A stretch of 64,000 nucleotides of DNA from the NCBI GenBank assembly GCA_949130485.1, contig OX422185.1, positions 525,501-589,500 on the forward strand. Direction: 5' to 3'. The notes under the pieces are model-generated. The model saw only the letters and a list, made by a program, of their open reading frames with translations. It was not told the DNA's origin and searched no databases. Positions within the stretch are counted from its first letter, which is position 1; every line of letters starts with the position of its first letter. Below, one piece after another: positions 37,944-50,300 of the stretch. The translations under genes were made by a program, and so were the position numbers. This DNA comes from Agelas oroides. Its lineage: Eukaryota; Porifera; Demospongiae; Agelasida; Agelasidae.

Positions 37944-40900
37944 ATCAGGCCTGAAACAGCTAGTACTTGACCAAACTATACAAAATGGGTATCAAACAGT
38001 TCCATTTGATGTGTACATTCATAATCTGATGTTTGTTTTCATTTTGGTATGAGTGGTTCAAAAATAGTCTAGGTACAGTTGTGATTTTACCACTTGTACA
38101 TATCGGTTACTTGTAACTAACAATTTCAGGCCCGAAACAGCTATACTTGACCAAACTATACCAAATAGGTATCAAACAGTTCCATTTGGTGTGTACATTC
38201 ATAATCTGATGTTTGTTTTCATTTTGGAGTAAGTGTTCTGAAAATAGTCTGGGTACGGTTGTGGTTTTACCAATGTATCGGTTAGTTGTAACTAACAATT
38301 TCAGGCCCGAAGCAGCTAATACTTGACCAAACTATACAAAATGGGTATCAAACAGTTCCATTTGATGTGTACATTCATAATCTGATGTTTGTTTTCACTT
38401 TGGTATATATGAGTGGTTCAAAAAGAGTCTAGGTACGGTTGTGATTTTACCACCTGTACATATCGGTTACTTGTAACTAACAATTTCAGGCCCGAAGCAG
38501 CTAATACTTGACCAAACTATACAAAATGGGTATCAAACAGTTCCATTTGATGTGTACATTCATAATCTGATGTTTGTTTTCACTTTGGTATATATGAGTG
38601 GTTCAAAAAGAGTCTAGGTACGGTTGTGATTTTACCACCTGTACATATCGGTTACTTGTAACTAACAATTTCAGGCCCGAAACAGCTAATACTTGACCAA
38701 ACCAGACAAAATGGGTATCAAACAGTTCCATTTGGTGTGTACATTCATATCTGATGTTTGTTTTCATTTTGGAGTAAGTGTTCTGAAAATAGTCTGGGTA
38801 CGGTTGTGGTTTTACCACTTGTATATATCGGTTACTTGTAACTAACAATTTCAGGCCCGAAACAGCTAATACTTGACCAAACTATACAAAATGGGTATCA
38901 AACAGTTCCATTTGATGTGTACATTCATAATCTGATGTTTGTTTTCATTTTGGTATGAGTGGTTCAAAAATAGTCTAGGTACGGTTGTGATTTTACCACT
39001 TGTACATATCGGTCACTTGTAACTAACAATTTCATGCCCGAAACAGCTAATACTTGACCAAACTATACCAAATGGGTATCAAACAGTTCCATTTGGTGTG
39101 TACATTCATAATCTGATGTTTGTTTTCATTTTGGAGTAAGTGTTCTGAAAATAGTCTGGGTACGGTTGTGGTTTTACCACTTGTATATATCGGTTACTTG
39201 TAACTAACAATTTCAGGCCCGACACAGCTAATACTTGACCAAACCAGACAAAATGGGTATCAAACAGTTCCATTTGATGTGTACATTCATAATCTGATGT
39301 TTGTTTTCATTTTGGTATGAGTGGTTCAAAAATAGTCCAGGTGCGGTTGTGATTTTACCACATATCGGTCACTTGTAACTAACAATTTCAGGCCTGGAAC
39401 AGCTAATACTTGACCAAACTATACCAAATGGGTATCAAACAGTTCCATTTGATGTGTACATTCATAATCTGATGTTTGTTTTCATTTTGGAGTAAGTGTT
39501 CTGAAAATAGTCTTTGTACGGTTGTGGTTTTACCAACGTATCGGTTAGTTGTAACTAACAATTTCAGGCCTGGAACAGCTAATACTTGACCAAACTATAC
39601 CAAATGGGTATCAAACGGTTCCATTTGATGAGTACATTCATAATCTGATGTTTGTTTTCATTTTGGAGTAAGTGTTCTGAAAATTGTCTGGGTGCGGTTG
39701 TGGTTTTACCACTTGTACATATCGGTTACTTGTAACTAACAATTTCAGGCCCGAAGCAGCTAATACTTGACCAAACTATACAAAATGGGTATCAAACAGT
39801 TCCATTTGATGTGTACATTCATAATCTGATGTTTGTTTTCATTTTAGTATGAGTGGTTCAAAAATAGTCCAGGTGCGGTTGTGATTTTACCACATATCGG
39901 TCACTTGTAACTAACAATTTCAGGCCTGGAACAGCTAATACTTGACCAAACTATACCAAATGGGTATCAAACAGTTCCATTTGATGTGTACATTCATAAT
40001 CTGATGTTTGTTTTCATTTTGGAGTAAGTGTTCTGAAAATTGTCTGGGTGCGGTTGTGGTTTTACCACTTGTACATATCGGTTACTTGTAACTAACAATT
40101 TCAGGCCCGAAGCAGCTAATACTTGACCAAACTATACAAAATGGGTATCAAACAGTTCCATTTGATGTGTACATTCATAATCTGATGTTTTTTTTTCATT
40201 TTGGTATGAGTGGTTCAAAAAGAGTCTAGGTACGGTTGTGATTTTACCACTTGTACATATCGGTTAGTTGTTACTAACAATTTCAGGCCCGAAACAGCTA
40301 ATACTTGACCAAACTATACAAAATGCGTATCAAACAGTTCCATTTGATGTGTACATTCATAATCTGATGTTTGTTTTCATTTTGGAGTAAGTGTTCTGAA
40401 AATTGTCTGGGTGCGGTTGTGGTTTTACCACTTGTACATATCGGTTACTTGTAACTAACAATTTCAGGCCCGAAGCAGCTAATACTTGACCAAACTATAC
40501 AAAATGGGTATCAAACAGTTCCATTTGATGTGTACATTCATAATCTGATGTTTTTTTTTCATTTTGGTATGAGTGGTTCAAAAAGAGTCTAGGTACGGTT
40601 GTGATTTTACCACTTGTACATATCGGTTAGTTGTTACTAACAATTTCAGGCCCGAAACAGCTAATACTTGACCAAACTATACAAAATGGGTATCAAACAG
40701 TTCCATTTGATGTGTACATTCATAATCTGATGTTTGTTTTCATTTTGGTATGAGTGGTTCAAAAATAGTCCAGGTGCGGTTGTGATTTTACCACATATCG
40801 GTCACTTCATAATCTGATGTTTGTTTTCATTTTGGAGTAAGTGTTCTGAAAATAGTCTGGGTACGGTTGTGGTTTTACCACTTGTATATATCAGTTACTT

Positions 40901-42230
40901 GTAACTAACAATTTCAGGCCCGACACAGCTAATACTTGACCAAACCAGACAAAATGGGTATCAAACAGTTCCATTTGATGTGTACATTCATAATCTGATG
41001 TTTGTTTTCATTTTGGTATGAGTGGTTCAAAAATAGTCCAGGTGTGGTTGTGATTTTACCACATATCGGTCACTTGTAACTAACAATTTCAGGCCTGGAA
41101 CAGCTAATACTTGACCAAACTATACCAAATGGGTATCAAACAGTTCCATTTGATGTGTACATTCATAATCTGATGTTTGTTTTCATTTTGGAGTAAGTGT
41201 TCTGAAAATAGTCTTTGTACGGTTGTGGTTTTACCAACGTATCGGTTAGTTGTAACTAACAATTTCAGGCCTGGAACAGCTAATACTTGACCAAACTATA
41301 CCAAATGGGTATCAAACAGTTCCATTTGATGAGTACATTCATAATCTGATGTTTGTTTTCATTTTGGAGTAAGTGTTCTGAAAATTATCTGGGTGCGGTT
41401 GTGGTTTTACCACTTGTACATATCGGTTACTTGTAACTAACAATTTCAGGCCCGAAACAGCTAATACTGACCAAACCAGACAAAATGGGTATCAAACAGT
41501 TCCATTTGGTGTGTACATTCATAATCTGATGTTTGTTTTCATTTTGGAGTAAGTGTTCTGAAAATTGTGTGGGTACGATTGTGGTTTTACCAACGTATCG
41601 GTTAGTTGTAACTAACAATTTCAGGCCTGGAACAGCTAATACTTGACAAAATGGGTATCAAACAGTTCCATTTGATGAGTACATTCATAATCTAATGTTT
41701 GTTTTCATTTTGGAGTAAGTGTTCTGAAAATTGTCTGGGTGCGGTTGTGGTTCTACCACTTGTACATATCGGTTACTTGTAACTAACAATTTCAGGCCCG
41801 AAACAGCTAATACTTGACCAAACTATACAAAATGGGTATCAAACAGTTCCATTTGATGTGTACATTCATAATATGATGTTTGTTTTCATTTTGGTATGAG
41901 TGGTTCAAAAATAGTCCAGGTGCGGTTGTGATTTTACCACTTGTACATATTGGTTACTTGTAACTAACAGTTTCAGGCCCGAAACAGCTAATACTTGACC
42001 AAACTATACCAAATGGGTATCAAACAGTTCCATTTGATGTGTACATTCATAATATGATGTTTGTTTTCATTTTGGTATGAGTGGTTCAAAAATAGTCCAG
42101 GTGCGGTTGTGATTTTACCACTTGTACATATTGGTTACTTGTAACTAACAGTTTCAGGCCCGAAACAGCTAATACTTGACCAAACTATACCAAATGGGTA
42201 TCAAACATGCAGTTCCATTTGGTGTGTACA
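37944..42230. repeat. Tandem satellite, about 24 monomers of 171-185 bp in two subtypes
   Basis: The anchor aacaatttcaggcccgaaac starts monomers at 38124, 38299, 38484, 38669, 38849, 39030, 39211, 39386, 39562 and onward to 42152, with periods of mostly 175, 181 or 185 bp. One partial monomer lies at about 40800. Subtype A has ttggtatgagtggttcaaaa; subtype B has ttggagtaagtgttctgaaa. They often alternate, giving 356-363-bp higher-order dimers. Each monomer includes ACTAACAATTTCAG, like a branch point plus 3' splice site. Open frames on the minus strand cross the repeats but have no protein resemblance. Confidence 0.9.
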
Positions 42231-42319
42231 ATCACAATCAGTCACATATATTATATCAATATTTCCATTGCATGACAAGCATCAGAGTCTGATCATATAC
42301 ACAAACTATCACAAGTGTG

Positions 42320-42660
42320 TCCCATGCAGTTGTTGTGTTAGTGTGCTGATCATGATGAGAAACTAGCACACGTGGTGTGTCATACAGTTTTGGTGATGAG
42401 GAACTAGCACATGTAGTGTGTCATACAGTTTTGGTGATGAGGAACTAGCACATGTGGCGTGTCAAACCGAGGGTGCTAATAGGGAAATTAGTGCTTGCAT
42501 GTGCTAATATGTTATATAGCACAGCAGAACATGCCATTTCAGCACACTCCAGTGCTGGATTTGACCGTTTAGTGTGTTAAAGATATACAATAGCACACTC
42601 TGTGCTTATTTGGCACACCAGTTTTACCCAAATAGCACACCAGTTTTTTTCTGTGTGGCA
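42320..42660. repeat. Subterminal motif field, right end
   Basis: The mirror of 35545-35775: ttagcacac, tagcacact and ggcacacca motifs in the opposite orientation, ending at tttttttctgtgtgg. It supports treating 35101-42843 as one symmetric element. Confidence 0.65.
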
Positions 42661-43040
42661 ACAACAATGCGCTTGCACATTACGAACAGTCATGTGGCTT
42701 CGATCAAATATCACATGCATTATCCAATATTCATGGCTTGTACGGGTGCAGCTGTAAACTTTTTGACGTCATATCCGTGTACAGTTTGAACCCACGTAAG
42801 TTGCCAGGCTGTTTCTCCTACGAACGGCCTGGGTACGAGGCTAGTGCGTAGTGGGCCAAGCATTTAATTCTGTCTGGAATACGCTATCCGAGTATCTGTT
42901 TACACATAGTTATCAACAAAACTCCCATTAGGTAATGCGTTGTGCACACTGAGTACACACGAATGTCTACACTAAGTGTGTGGCAGTGTGAACTGGACCC
43001 CAAAAATTGTTCTAAGGGTAATAGGCAGTTTGCAACATAC

Positions 43041-43499
43041 TTTGACAGGTAGGTTCACTCCCAGACCACATTCCCGTAGGTTGACATGTGCAAATACTGT
43101 CTCCCAACAGGTTGTAGCCGGTATTACAGCTGTAGGTAGCTGTCCGTCCGAATGCTGTTCCAGCAGTGTCACTAACTTGACCATTGGCTGGATTAGTCAG
43201 AGCACCACAGTCCACAACTGTCAAAATGAGGAACACATGTACATGTAATGTGCACGTGTGAAAAGTAGGTCATTTATTAAACAAACAGCTTTGCCCACTC
43301 TGCATACAAGGCAATAACATACGTAGGCAGGTAGGTTCACTCCCAGACCACATTCCCGTAGGTTGACATGTGCGAATACTGTCTCCTATCAGGTTGTAGC
43401 CTGTGTTACAGCTATAGGTGGCTGTCCGTCCGAATGCTGTTCCAGTAGGGTGACTAACTCGGCCATTGGCTGGGCCGGACAGAGCACCACAGTCCACAA
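43041..43499 (-). CDS. Two CCP/sushi domain exons (43323-43499, then 43041-43217)
   Basis: Each exon is exactly 177 bp, phase 1-1, entered from ttttgacag and left by gtatgt. Each encodes one complement-control-protein module: VDCGAL...NGRV, FGRTATYSCNTGYNL, TCQPTGMWSGSEPTC, with the four canonical cysteines. Sushi modules are extracellular recognition domains. The two exons and their intron starts are nearly identical, a recent tandem duplication. Neither end of the gene is seen: the upstream exon could be the TM exon at 44212-44303 (phase-compatible), and further exons would have to lie beyond the 7.7-kb element. Confidence 0.75.
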
Positions 43500-43659
43500 C
43501 TGTCAAAATGAGGAATAGATGTAACACACAACTTAAGTTCAAAACCTCATCCGCATACACAAAGAAATGTGACCACAACTAAATCATCTAGTACCAGATT
43601 CCTTGGTGAACATTATAACAAGTGCACTCCATATTCATGACCGTATTTTTAGGTATCTG

Positions 43660-43736
43660 TCTGTCTGTCTGAGTATTAACTAATGGTAGCCATTGGCTGT
43701 GTTAGCCAACACTACATACAACTGTCAAAATAACGT
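43660..43736 (-). pseudogene. Degenerate CCP exon fragment
   Basis: Read on the minus strand after gttattttgacag, the first 50 bases resemble the CCP exons (ttgtatgtagtgttggctaa, then cagccaatgg), but the cysteine codons and frame are lost. It is a dead third copy of the sushi exon. Confidence 0.6.
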
Positions 43737-43769
43737 GTTACAAGATGCAAGGGAAAGGCACTGGTTGTT

Positions 43770-43885
43770 AAGTGCAGCTCTTTATTAAGCGCATGATTTA
43801 TTAAGTGCAGCTCTTTATTAAGCGCATAATTTATTGAGGGTTTTACCCATCACATGTTAGCACATGCGCTTAATAAATGAACTTT
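43770..43885. repeat. Short repeat with inverted ends (ttattaagcgca)
   Basis: Two direct copies of agtgcagctctttattaagc are followed by the inverted match gcgcttaataaat. It looks like a small MITE or hairpin. No gene is seen. Confidence 0.55.
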
Positions 43886-44211
43886 GAACTTTAAGTGAAC
43901 GTGTCGAGCAAAACATGTCAAGTAGTACGAAGAATGAAGAGAATGGCTGAACTAGCGCTCGGCAGTAGCTTCGTCAGGAAGCGAAAAGCTACACAAGAGA
44001 AGAGAAACTTAACAACCAACACTTACGGTATATTAAGCCACACTCGGGTGTCAAGTCAAGTGCATGTTTTGTACTTCAGGTACATCTGGTAGTCCATTTT
44101 TGGGAGGCATGTTCGTAATGTATAAGAAGGAAGGGAGGGTGTGGTATGTTGAATGCAGAGCCATATGGTGCTGAAGCTTTAGTCTTAGTTCAACATGTGT
44201 CATTTCTAAAG

Positions 44212-44303
44212 TCATGACTTACATAAAGTGCCGAATAGTGCCAACACCACAGCGGTGATGAGGGAGCCACAGATTTTGAGTAGCTTCCAATGGCATCTCT
44301 CAT
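44212..44303 (-). CDS. Transmembrane exon, end of the Ig-array gene
   Basis: After acceptor ttctttctacag the exon continues the Ig frame (phase 1) with a short basic stretch ERCHWKLLK and a hydrophobic helix ICGSLITAVVLALFGTLC, then KS and TGA at 44214-44212. The protein would be tail-anchored. However, TTTAT|gtaagt at 44220 is a near-ideal donor in phase 1 that would skip the stop and could join the CCP exon at 43499, also phase 1. Both readings are open. Confidence 0.6.
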
Positions 44304-47300
44304 CTGTAGAAAGAACACAGTGGTGATCAATGATTGCAAACTTTATTCCTTACAGGAAGTATATCCACCAAACTAACTTATTATTCCATGACTAAATTAA
44401 GAAACACACATTGTAAAATCAGATGAAACTCACACACAGTAAGCTGAGCCTCCTCTGAAATTTCTCCATCTTCTTTCACCTCATTCTTCACTACACATTT
44501 GTAGCGACCAGCATCACTCTTGTTCACTTGTTGAATTGTCAGTGTGTGGGTGGCAGCTCCAATGTGTCTACTGTCATTACACACATTACTGCCATTCTTC
44601 TGCCACTGATATGTAAGATTATCTCCACCAGCTTTAATAGAAAATGTTGCTTCTTCTCCAGTGGGTATTTGCTGGTTTTCAGGGTGCTTGGTGATCTTGG
44701 GGGGATCAACTGAGGGGAAAGAGGGCAGTATTTATAAGCACCAAAAATGCAAATCTGATGAAACTCACACACAGTAAGCTGAGCCTCCTCTGAAATTTCT
44801 CCATCTTCTTTCACCTCATTCTTCACTACACATTTGTAGCGACCAGCATCACTCTTGTTCACTTGTTGAATCGTCAGGCTGTGGGTGGCAGCTCCAATGT
44901 GTCTACTGTCATTGCACACATTACTGCCATTCTTCTGCCACTGATATGTAAGATTATCTCCACCAGCTTTAATAGAAAATGTTGCTTCTTCTCCAGTGGG
45001 TATTTGCTGGTTTTCTGGGTGCTTGGTGATCTTGGGGGAATCAACTGAGGGGAAAGAGGGCAGTATTTATAAGCACCAAAAATGCAAATGTTGACAAATC
45101 TGATGAAACTCACACACAGTAAGCTGAGCCTCCTCTGAAACTCCACCATCTTCTTTCACCTCATTCTTCACTACACATTTGTAGCGACCAGCATCACTCT
45201 TGTTCATTTGTCGAATCGTCAGGCTGTGGGTGGCAGCTCCATTGTGTCTACTGTCATTGCGCACATTACTGCCATTCTTCTGCCACTGATATGTAAGATT
45301 ATCTCCACCAGCTTTAATAGAAAATGTTGCTTCTGCTCCAGTTGGTATTTGCTGGTTTTCTGGGTGCTTGGTGATCTTGGGGGGATCAACTGAGGGGAAA
45401 GAGGGCAGTATTTATAAGCACCAAACTGGACTAAGAATGCAAATCTTGACAAATCAGATGAAACTCACACACAGTAAGCTGAGCCTCCTGTGAAACTTCT
45501 CCATCTTCTTTCACCTCATTCTTCACTACACATTTGTAGCAACCAGCATCACTCTTGTTCACTTGTTGAATCGTCAGGCTGTGGGTGGCAGCTCCATTGT
45601 GTCTACTGTCATTGGGCACATTACTGCCATTCTTCTGCCACTGATATGTAAGATTATCTCCACCAGCTTTAATAGAAAATGTTGTTTCTCCTCCAGTGGG
45701 TATTTGCTGGTTTTCTGGGTGCTTGGTGATCTTGGGGGGATCAACTGAGGGGAAAGAGGGCAGTATTTATAAGCACCAAAAATGCAAATGTTGACAAATC
45801 TGATGAAACTCACACACAGTAAGCTGAGCCTCCTCTGAAATTTCTCCATCCTTGTTCACCTCATTCATCACTACACATTTGTAGCGACCAGCATCACTCT
45901 TGTTCACTTGTCGAATCGTCAGTGTGTGGGTGGCAGCTCCATTGTGTCTATTGTCATTGGGCACATTACTGCCATTCTTCTGCCACTGATATGTAAGATT
46001 ATCTCCTTCAGCTTTAATATAAAATGTTGTTTCTCTTCCAGTCGGTATTTGCTGGTTTTCTGGGTGCTGAGTGATCACGGGTGGATCAACTGAGGGGAAA
46101 GGACAGTATTCATTTGGTAATGCAAGCATCAAACTAAATTAAGAAACACACATTGTAAAATCTGATGAAACTTACCCACAGTAAGCTGAGCCTCCTCTGA
46201 AATTTCTCCATCCTTGTTCACCTCATTCGTCACTACACATTTGTAGCGACCAGCGTCACTCTTGTTTACTTGTCGAATCGTCAGGGTGTGGGTGGCAGCT
46301 CCTTTGTGTCTACTGCCATTACACACATTACTGCCATTCTTCTGCCACTGATATGTAAGATTATCTCCTTCAGCTTTAATAGAAAATGTTGTTTCTCTTC
46401 CATTACGTATTTGCTGGTTTTCTGGGTGCTGAGTGATCACGGGTGGATCAACTGAGGGGAAAGGGATCAATTAACGGAGACAAATTAAAAAACAACACAA
46501 TACGCACTTGCAAATGTTGCATCTTTCTTACACTTGTACTATACGTACACTGTTTGCTTTTGTACCACACGAGGATATTGAATGGAGCTTAGCTAACTAA
46601 TGATACTATGAGGAGCATAATTATGTTATGGTTATGAACAACTTACTGAGAGTAAGAACAGCCTCATTTGAATGCCTTCCCTCTATGTAATTCTTCACAT
46701 GGCACCTGTAGCGACCTTTGTGAGTCTTCTCTGCATCTAAGATACGTAAAGTGTGAGTGTTAGTGCCACGATATCCATCACGATCAGTGATGTCAACGCA
46801 TTCCTTCTGCCATTGGAACTGAAGCTTATCTCCCGTCGCTTCAACCTTGAACACTGCTTCTGCTTCAGAAGGCACTAACTCTTCTTCTGGATGTGACTGA
46901 ATAGTTGGCTAGTGGAAGGGAAACAATCTGATGTATACAGTAGATTTATGTCAGCAGAGTATCCCTAATAATCACAATTCTTAACATTAGACAAAAATGG
47001 GATGTGCACATTTTTGTCAGCATACAATTGTCTACTCACCTCTGGAAGCCATGCATACCAGCATAGACTTGCCTCCACTTTCTCAAGAGAATGATTACAC
47101 TGAAAGGAATGGACTTTTAATAAGTGTTCAAACTTTAGAACCGGTTGTAGCACAACTGGGTGACATTTCTTGCATTCATTGCACCAGCCTTCAAATGAAA
47201 GAAAGTAGTCTTTATGCGCTTTCAGCGAGTAATGTAACGTCTTACATGCTCTGTCAATATTTTCAAAAATCAGTTTGCGAACACCATTACAGAGGATTGA

Positions 47301-50300
47301 CAGGGTTGACAGAGGTACATTTGGGTTGCAAGGGATTATTTCAATGTAGACATGGGTGGCTCTGACTCTCAAATGAAGAGTACCCTCATTCATTTTGAAA
47401 CAGATTTGATCTCGGAAGATTTTTGATTTATCTAAATCAAGTGTAGAATTCACCACTTGTTTGTTTGCAATACAAGCTACAAGTGATCCAAACAGCCCTT
47501 TAGGGCAGTAGCCACACTTGAATGTTATCAGCAGAGGAGGGATGGCACCTGATTGTGTGGAATCACTGGAACTGGCTTCTTCAAGGTGAGTAATGGCACA
47601 AGGCATGAAATACTTTTTCTGGTCATCATTTTTATTTTCACCATCACCAAGTGGTACAATCACATTAAGGTGCTCAAGGAGGTCTAGCAACATTGAGGGA
47701 GTCAGCTTACTACGAGATCCTTTAGTAAGTCTCACATAATCTGCTCTTGTAAATAAACCCCGATTGAAATATTCAGTACATTGGCCAGAAAGAGTCTTTT
47801 CAAATACGAATGTTCTTTCAACTAATTGATTCACCATGCTAAAAACATACTGTGGGTCTCGGATCACAATTGCATTGAGATCAGATGGTTCGGTGTAATA
47901 ATGAAGCACTCCAGTTTGCTTGTGAAGAAACTGGAGAGCTGCTTCAAACTCAGTTGGAGATTTGATGCCACATTCAAGGGCAACCTCGAAACAATCATGC
48001 TTGCTGATGACACTATCTTTTGCAAACTCATGCTGCATTAGTGTGCTAAAAATTAGCCATGGAGCAGGAGTGTGGACCTTAAAATCATCAGAAATTATTT
48101 GTAAAGCATCACGTATCTTTTTTGCATCTTTGTCAGATTCATCATCAGAGGCATTGTTTATAGTAAACACCATCTGGGTTTCAGAGGCATCCACTATCAT
48201 ACCCTTACTGTAAGCATCCGTTTTTTTGACCAGTTCTTTAACATCGTCTATTTTTGCCTGACATTCCTCCTGTGAGACTTTGTCTTTGAAAGTAGCAACA
48301 AGCATCACCCTTGGTTTGATTTTGTTTCCATCTTCATCCTTGTACTCAGTAAAAGCAATGCTTCCAAGAGATCGCAACAGATCTTCTTCTACAGTGAGAC
48401 TGGAAAGATATTTTCGCATGCACTTCTGTTCATCTGGTCTCACATACTCTACTTCATATCTGCTCTGTAGATCTTTATCAAGGGGAAAGACTATGAAGAA
48501 AACACAAGGGCCTACTACTAGTGCTGATAAGAGCTCTTGAAACTCAGGTTGGCCCCCCGAGTCAGTTAGGTACAGGGTCCGTTTGTTATCTACATGTTCT
48601 TTCAATCCAGAAACACCCTTTTCCTTCAAAACCTTTCGAAAGAAATCCATGCTCATATTGTACTGGTGAGTTTGAGAATCAGTGCTGAGTTCAGATGAAT
48701 TCCCTCCTTCTGCAGGCGAGTAGATCTCAGGGCTATCACTTCGTATTTGTTTGGATACTTGTTCTTTCTTGTTGCTCCCCACGGAATCATTTCCTTGGAA
48801 TACATTTTCCTGTTGTGCAGATGCTTGTTGTACAATTGAATCATCTATTCGTTTTGTAGACAATTGCCTCATTAGTCGAGATTTCCGTGAAATTGAATTC
48901 TTTCTTTTCATCTTCTGTTTTCTAGAGAGCTGCCCAATTAGTCCAGAAGCCTGTGTCTTTGGATCCTCAATTATTTTCCAATCAAAATCTGACACTTGAG
49001 CAACAGTTGTTGAAACATCCCTGATGATTTCAACTTGTACTGACCTTTCTGCTGCTTGGGTACTAGTGCGTGTTGGATCCCACTTCATGCGAAGTAAGCG
49101 TTTTAGTAACGAACTCTTCCCCACTCCAGCTGGTCCCACAAATATACAATGCATAATAGTTTGATCCATTGTTCCAGACTGACGCATTACTTGCTCACAT
49201 ACGGATAAGTAATGATCGACATCTGCACAAAAATAATTATGTAAGTAAATTTATCTACAACTTCCACATCTCTCTACCTATATTTCTGGATCAGCAATGT
49301 CGATCCCAGAAATGTACATAGCTTAAAGGAAGTGGCTTGCATGTACAGAGTACTTTAAAGGTTAAGAAAAGCAAATAATTCAATATATATCAATGTGTAC
49401 ACTTTACCAACTTGAGCTTGTAGTCTATACAAGTTAAAGCTGCAATTCATGATCTGGTCCAGTGTGCAGCAATCAGGCTACACTACTCAAGAACAGGACA
49501 ACATTTGATTAGTGAATATTATGTTCTATAACCCATTACCTAGGCAACAAATAAGAATGCTGCTCATATCTCTCTTCTACAGTGATGTTGCCTCGGTAAC
49601 AGGTTACATTGATCTTCACAAGTCAAATGCCAAAAGTGAATATGCATAGTCTTGTTCAACCGAGCGCTTATGGTTTGGGAACCAGACTAGGCATTGTATA
49701 GATGTTTCGCGGAGCTTAATTTTCGCAGTTCGAAACGAATCACGAAAACCGCAAAATTTAAGTGCCTAGAAAATTTGGCGCTATACAGTAGTTATATCCC
49801 TCCCTGGGGGGAGGTCTTGCACTGTCAGGCTACATCCTGAACCAAAAGAATGTGTAAAATGACTACTCCCCCCCCCCCCCCCCCCCCCCCCCCCCCGCCC
49901 AAAGGAGGGTTATAACTAAATAAATACGGTATTACTTGTTGCATGATATCCTATAAGTTCAAAGACACCAATATATGACTTTATTAACATGTAAGTGCTT
50001 TTAGCATTAAATATTATAACTTGCACCATCAACACAGAAATTTATAGCCTTTGTAACCTTCTTTCCCCCACACACCATTTCTTTCTTGGGACCGTCCTTC
50101 TTCTTGTTGCTCTCTGCTGGACTTGCTCACCTATATGTAATGACCAGTTATGTCAGAGCACAACATTTACTGATACTTATGAAAATGCAAGTGCACTACA
50201 TGTCTTGCACAACAATTCAGAAGTTGTTACGTGTATTTATTACACAATGTGTGTTAGATTTAAGGTCAATAACCACCCGCCTCTGAAGACACAGCCAGTG

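Larger units (their letters stand above)
35101..42843. mobile_element. 7.7-kb TIR element with perfect 9-bp target duplication
   Basis: The left terminus TAGCCTCGTAGCCAGGCCG and the complementary right terminus (CGGCCTGGGTACGAGGCTA, ends 42843) extend as about 75-bp inverted repeats including cctggcaactta and gttcaaactgt. The flanks are gtgcgtagt at 35092-35100 and at 42844-42852, exactly 9 bp. Inside each end lies a field of GTGTGCTA/GTGTGTCA-type motifs, and the centre is a satellite (37944-42230). No transposase is recognised in 35780-37860. Termini and duplication length match the small TAGCCTCG MITEs, so this is probably a large non-autonomous member. Confidence 0.8.

Noticed and set aside
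38107..41618. Minus-strand open frames (63-81 residues) repeating through the satellite
   Set aside because: They arise because the monomer is open in that frame; they recur only with the repeat and resemble no protein.
37944..42230. Regular repeat spacing as a possible CRISPR array
   Set aside because: Units are 171-185 bp and conserved throughout, without short repeats and unique spacers, in a eukaryotic genome.
44528..46455. Repeated 61-residue plus-strand open frames antisense to the Ig exons
   Set aside because: Shadow frames of the duplicated Ig exons; the minus strand has correct domain motifs and splice phases.
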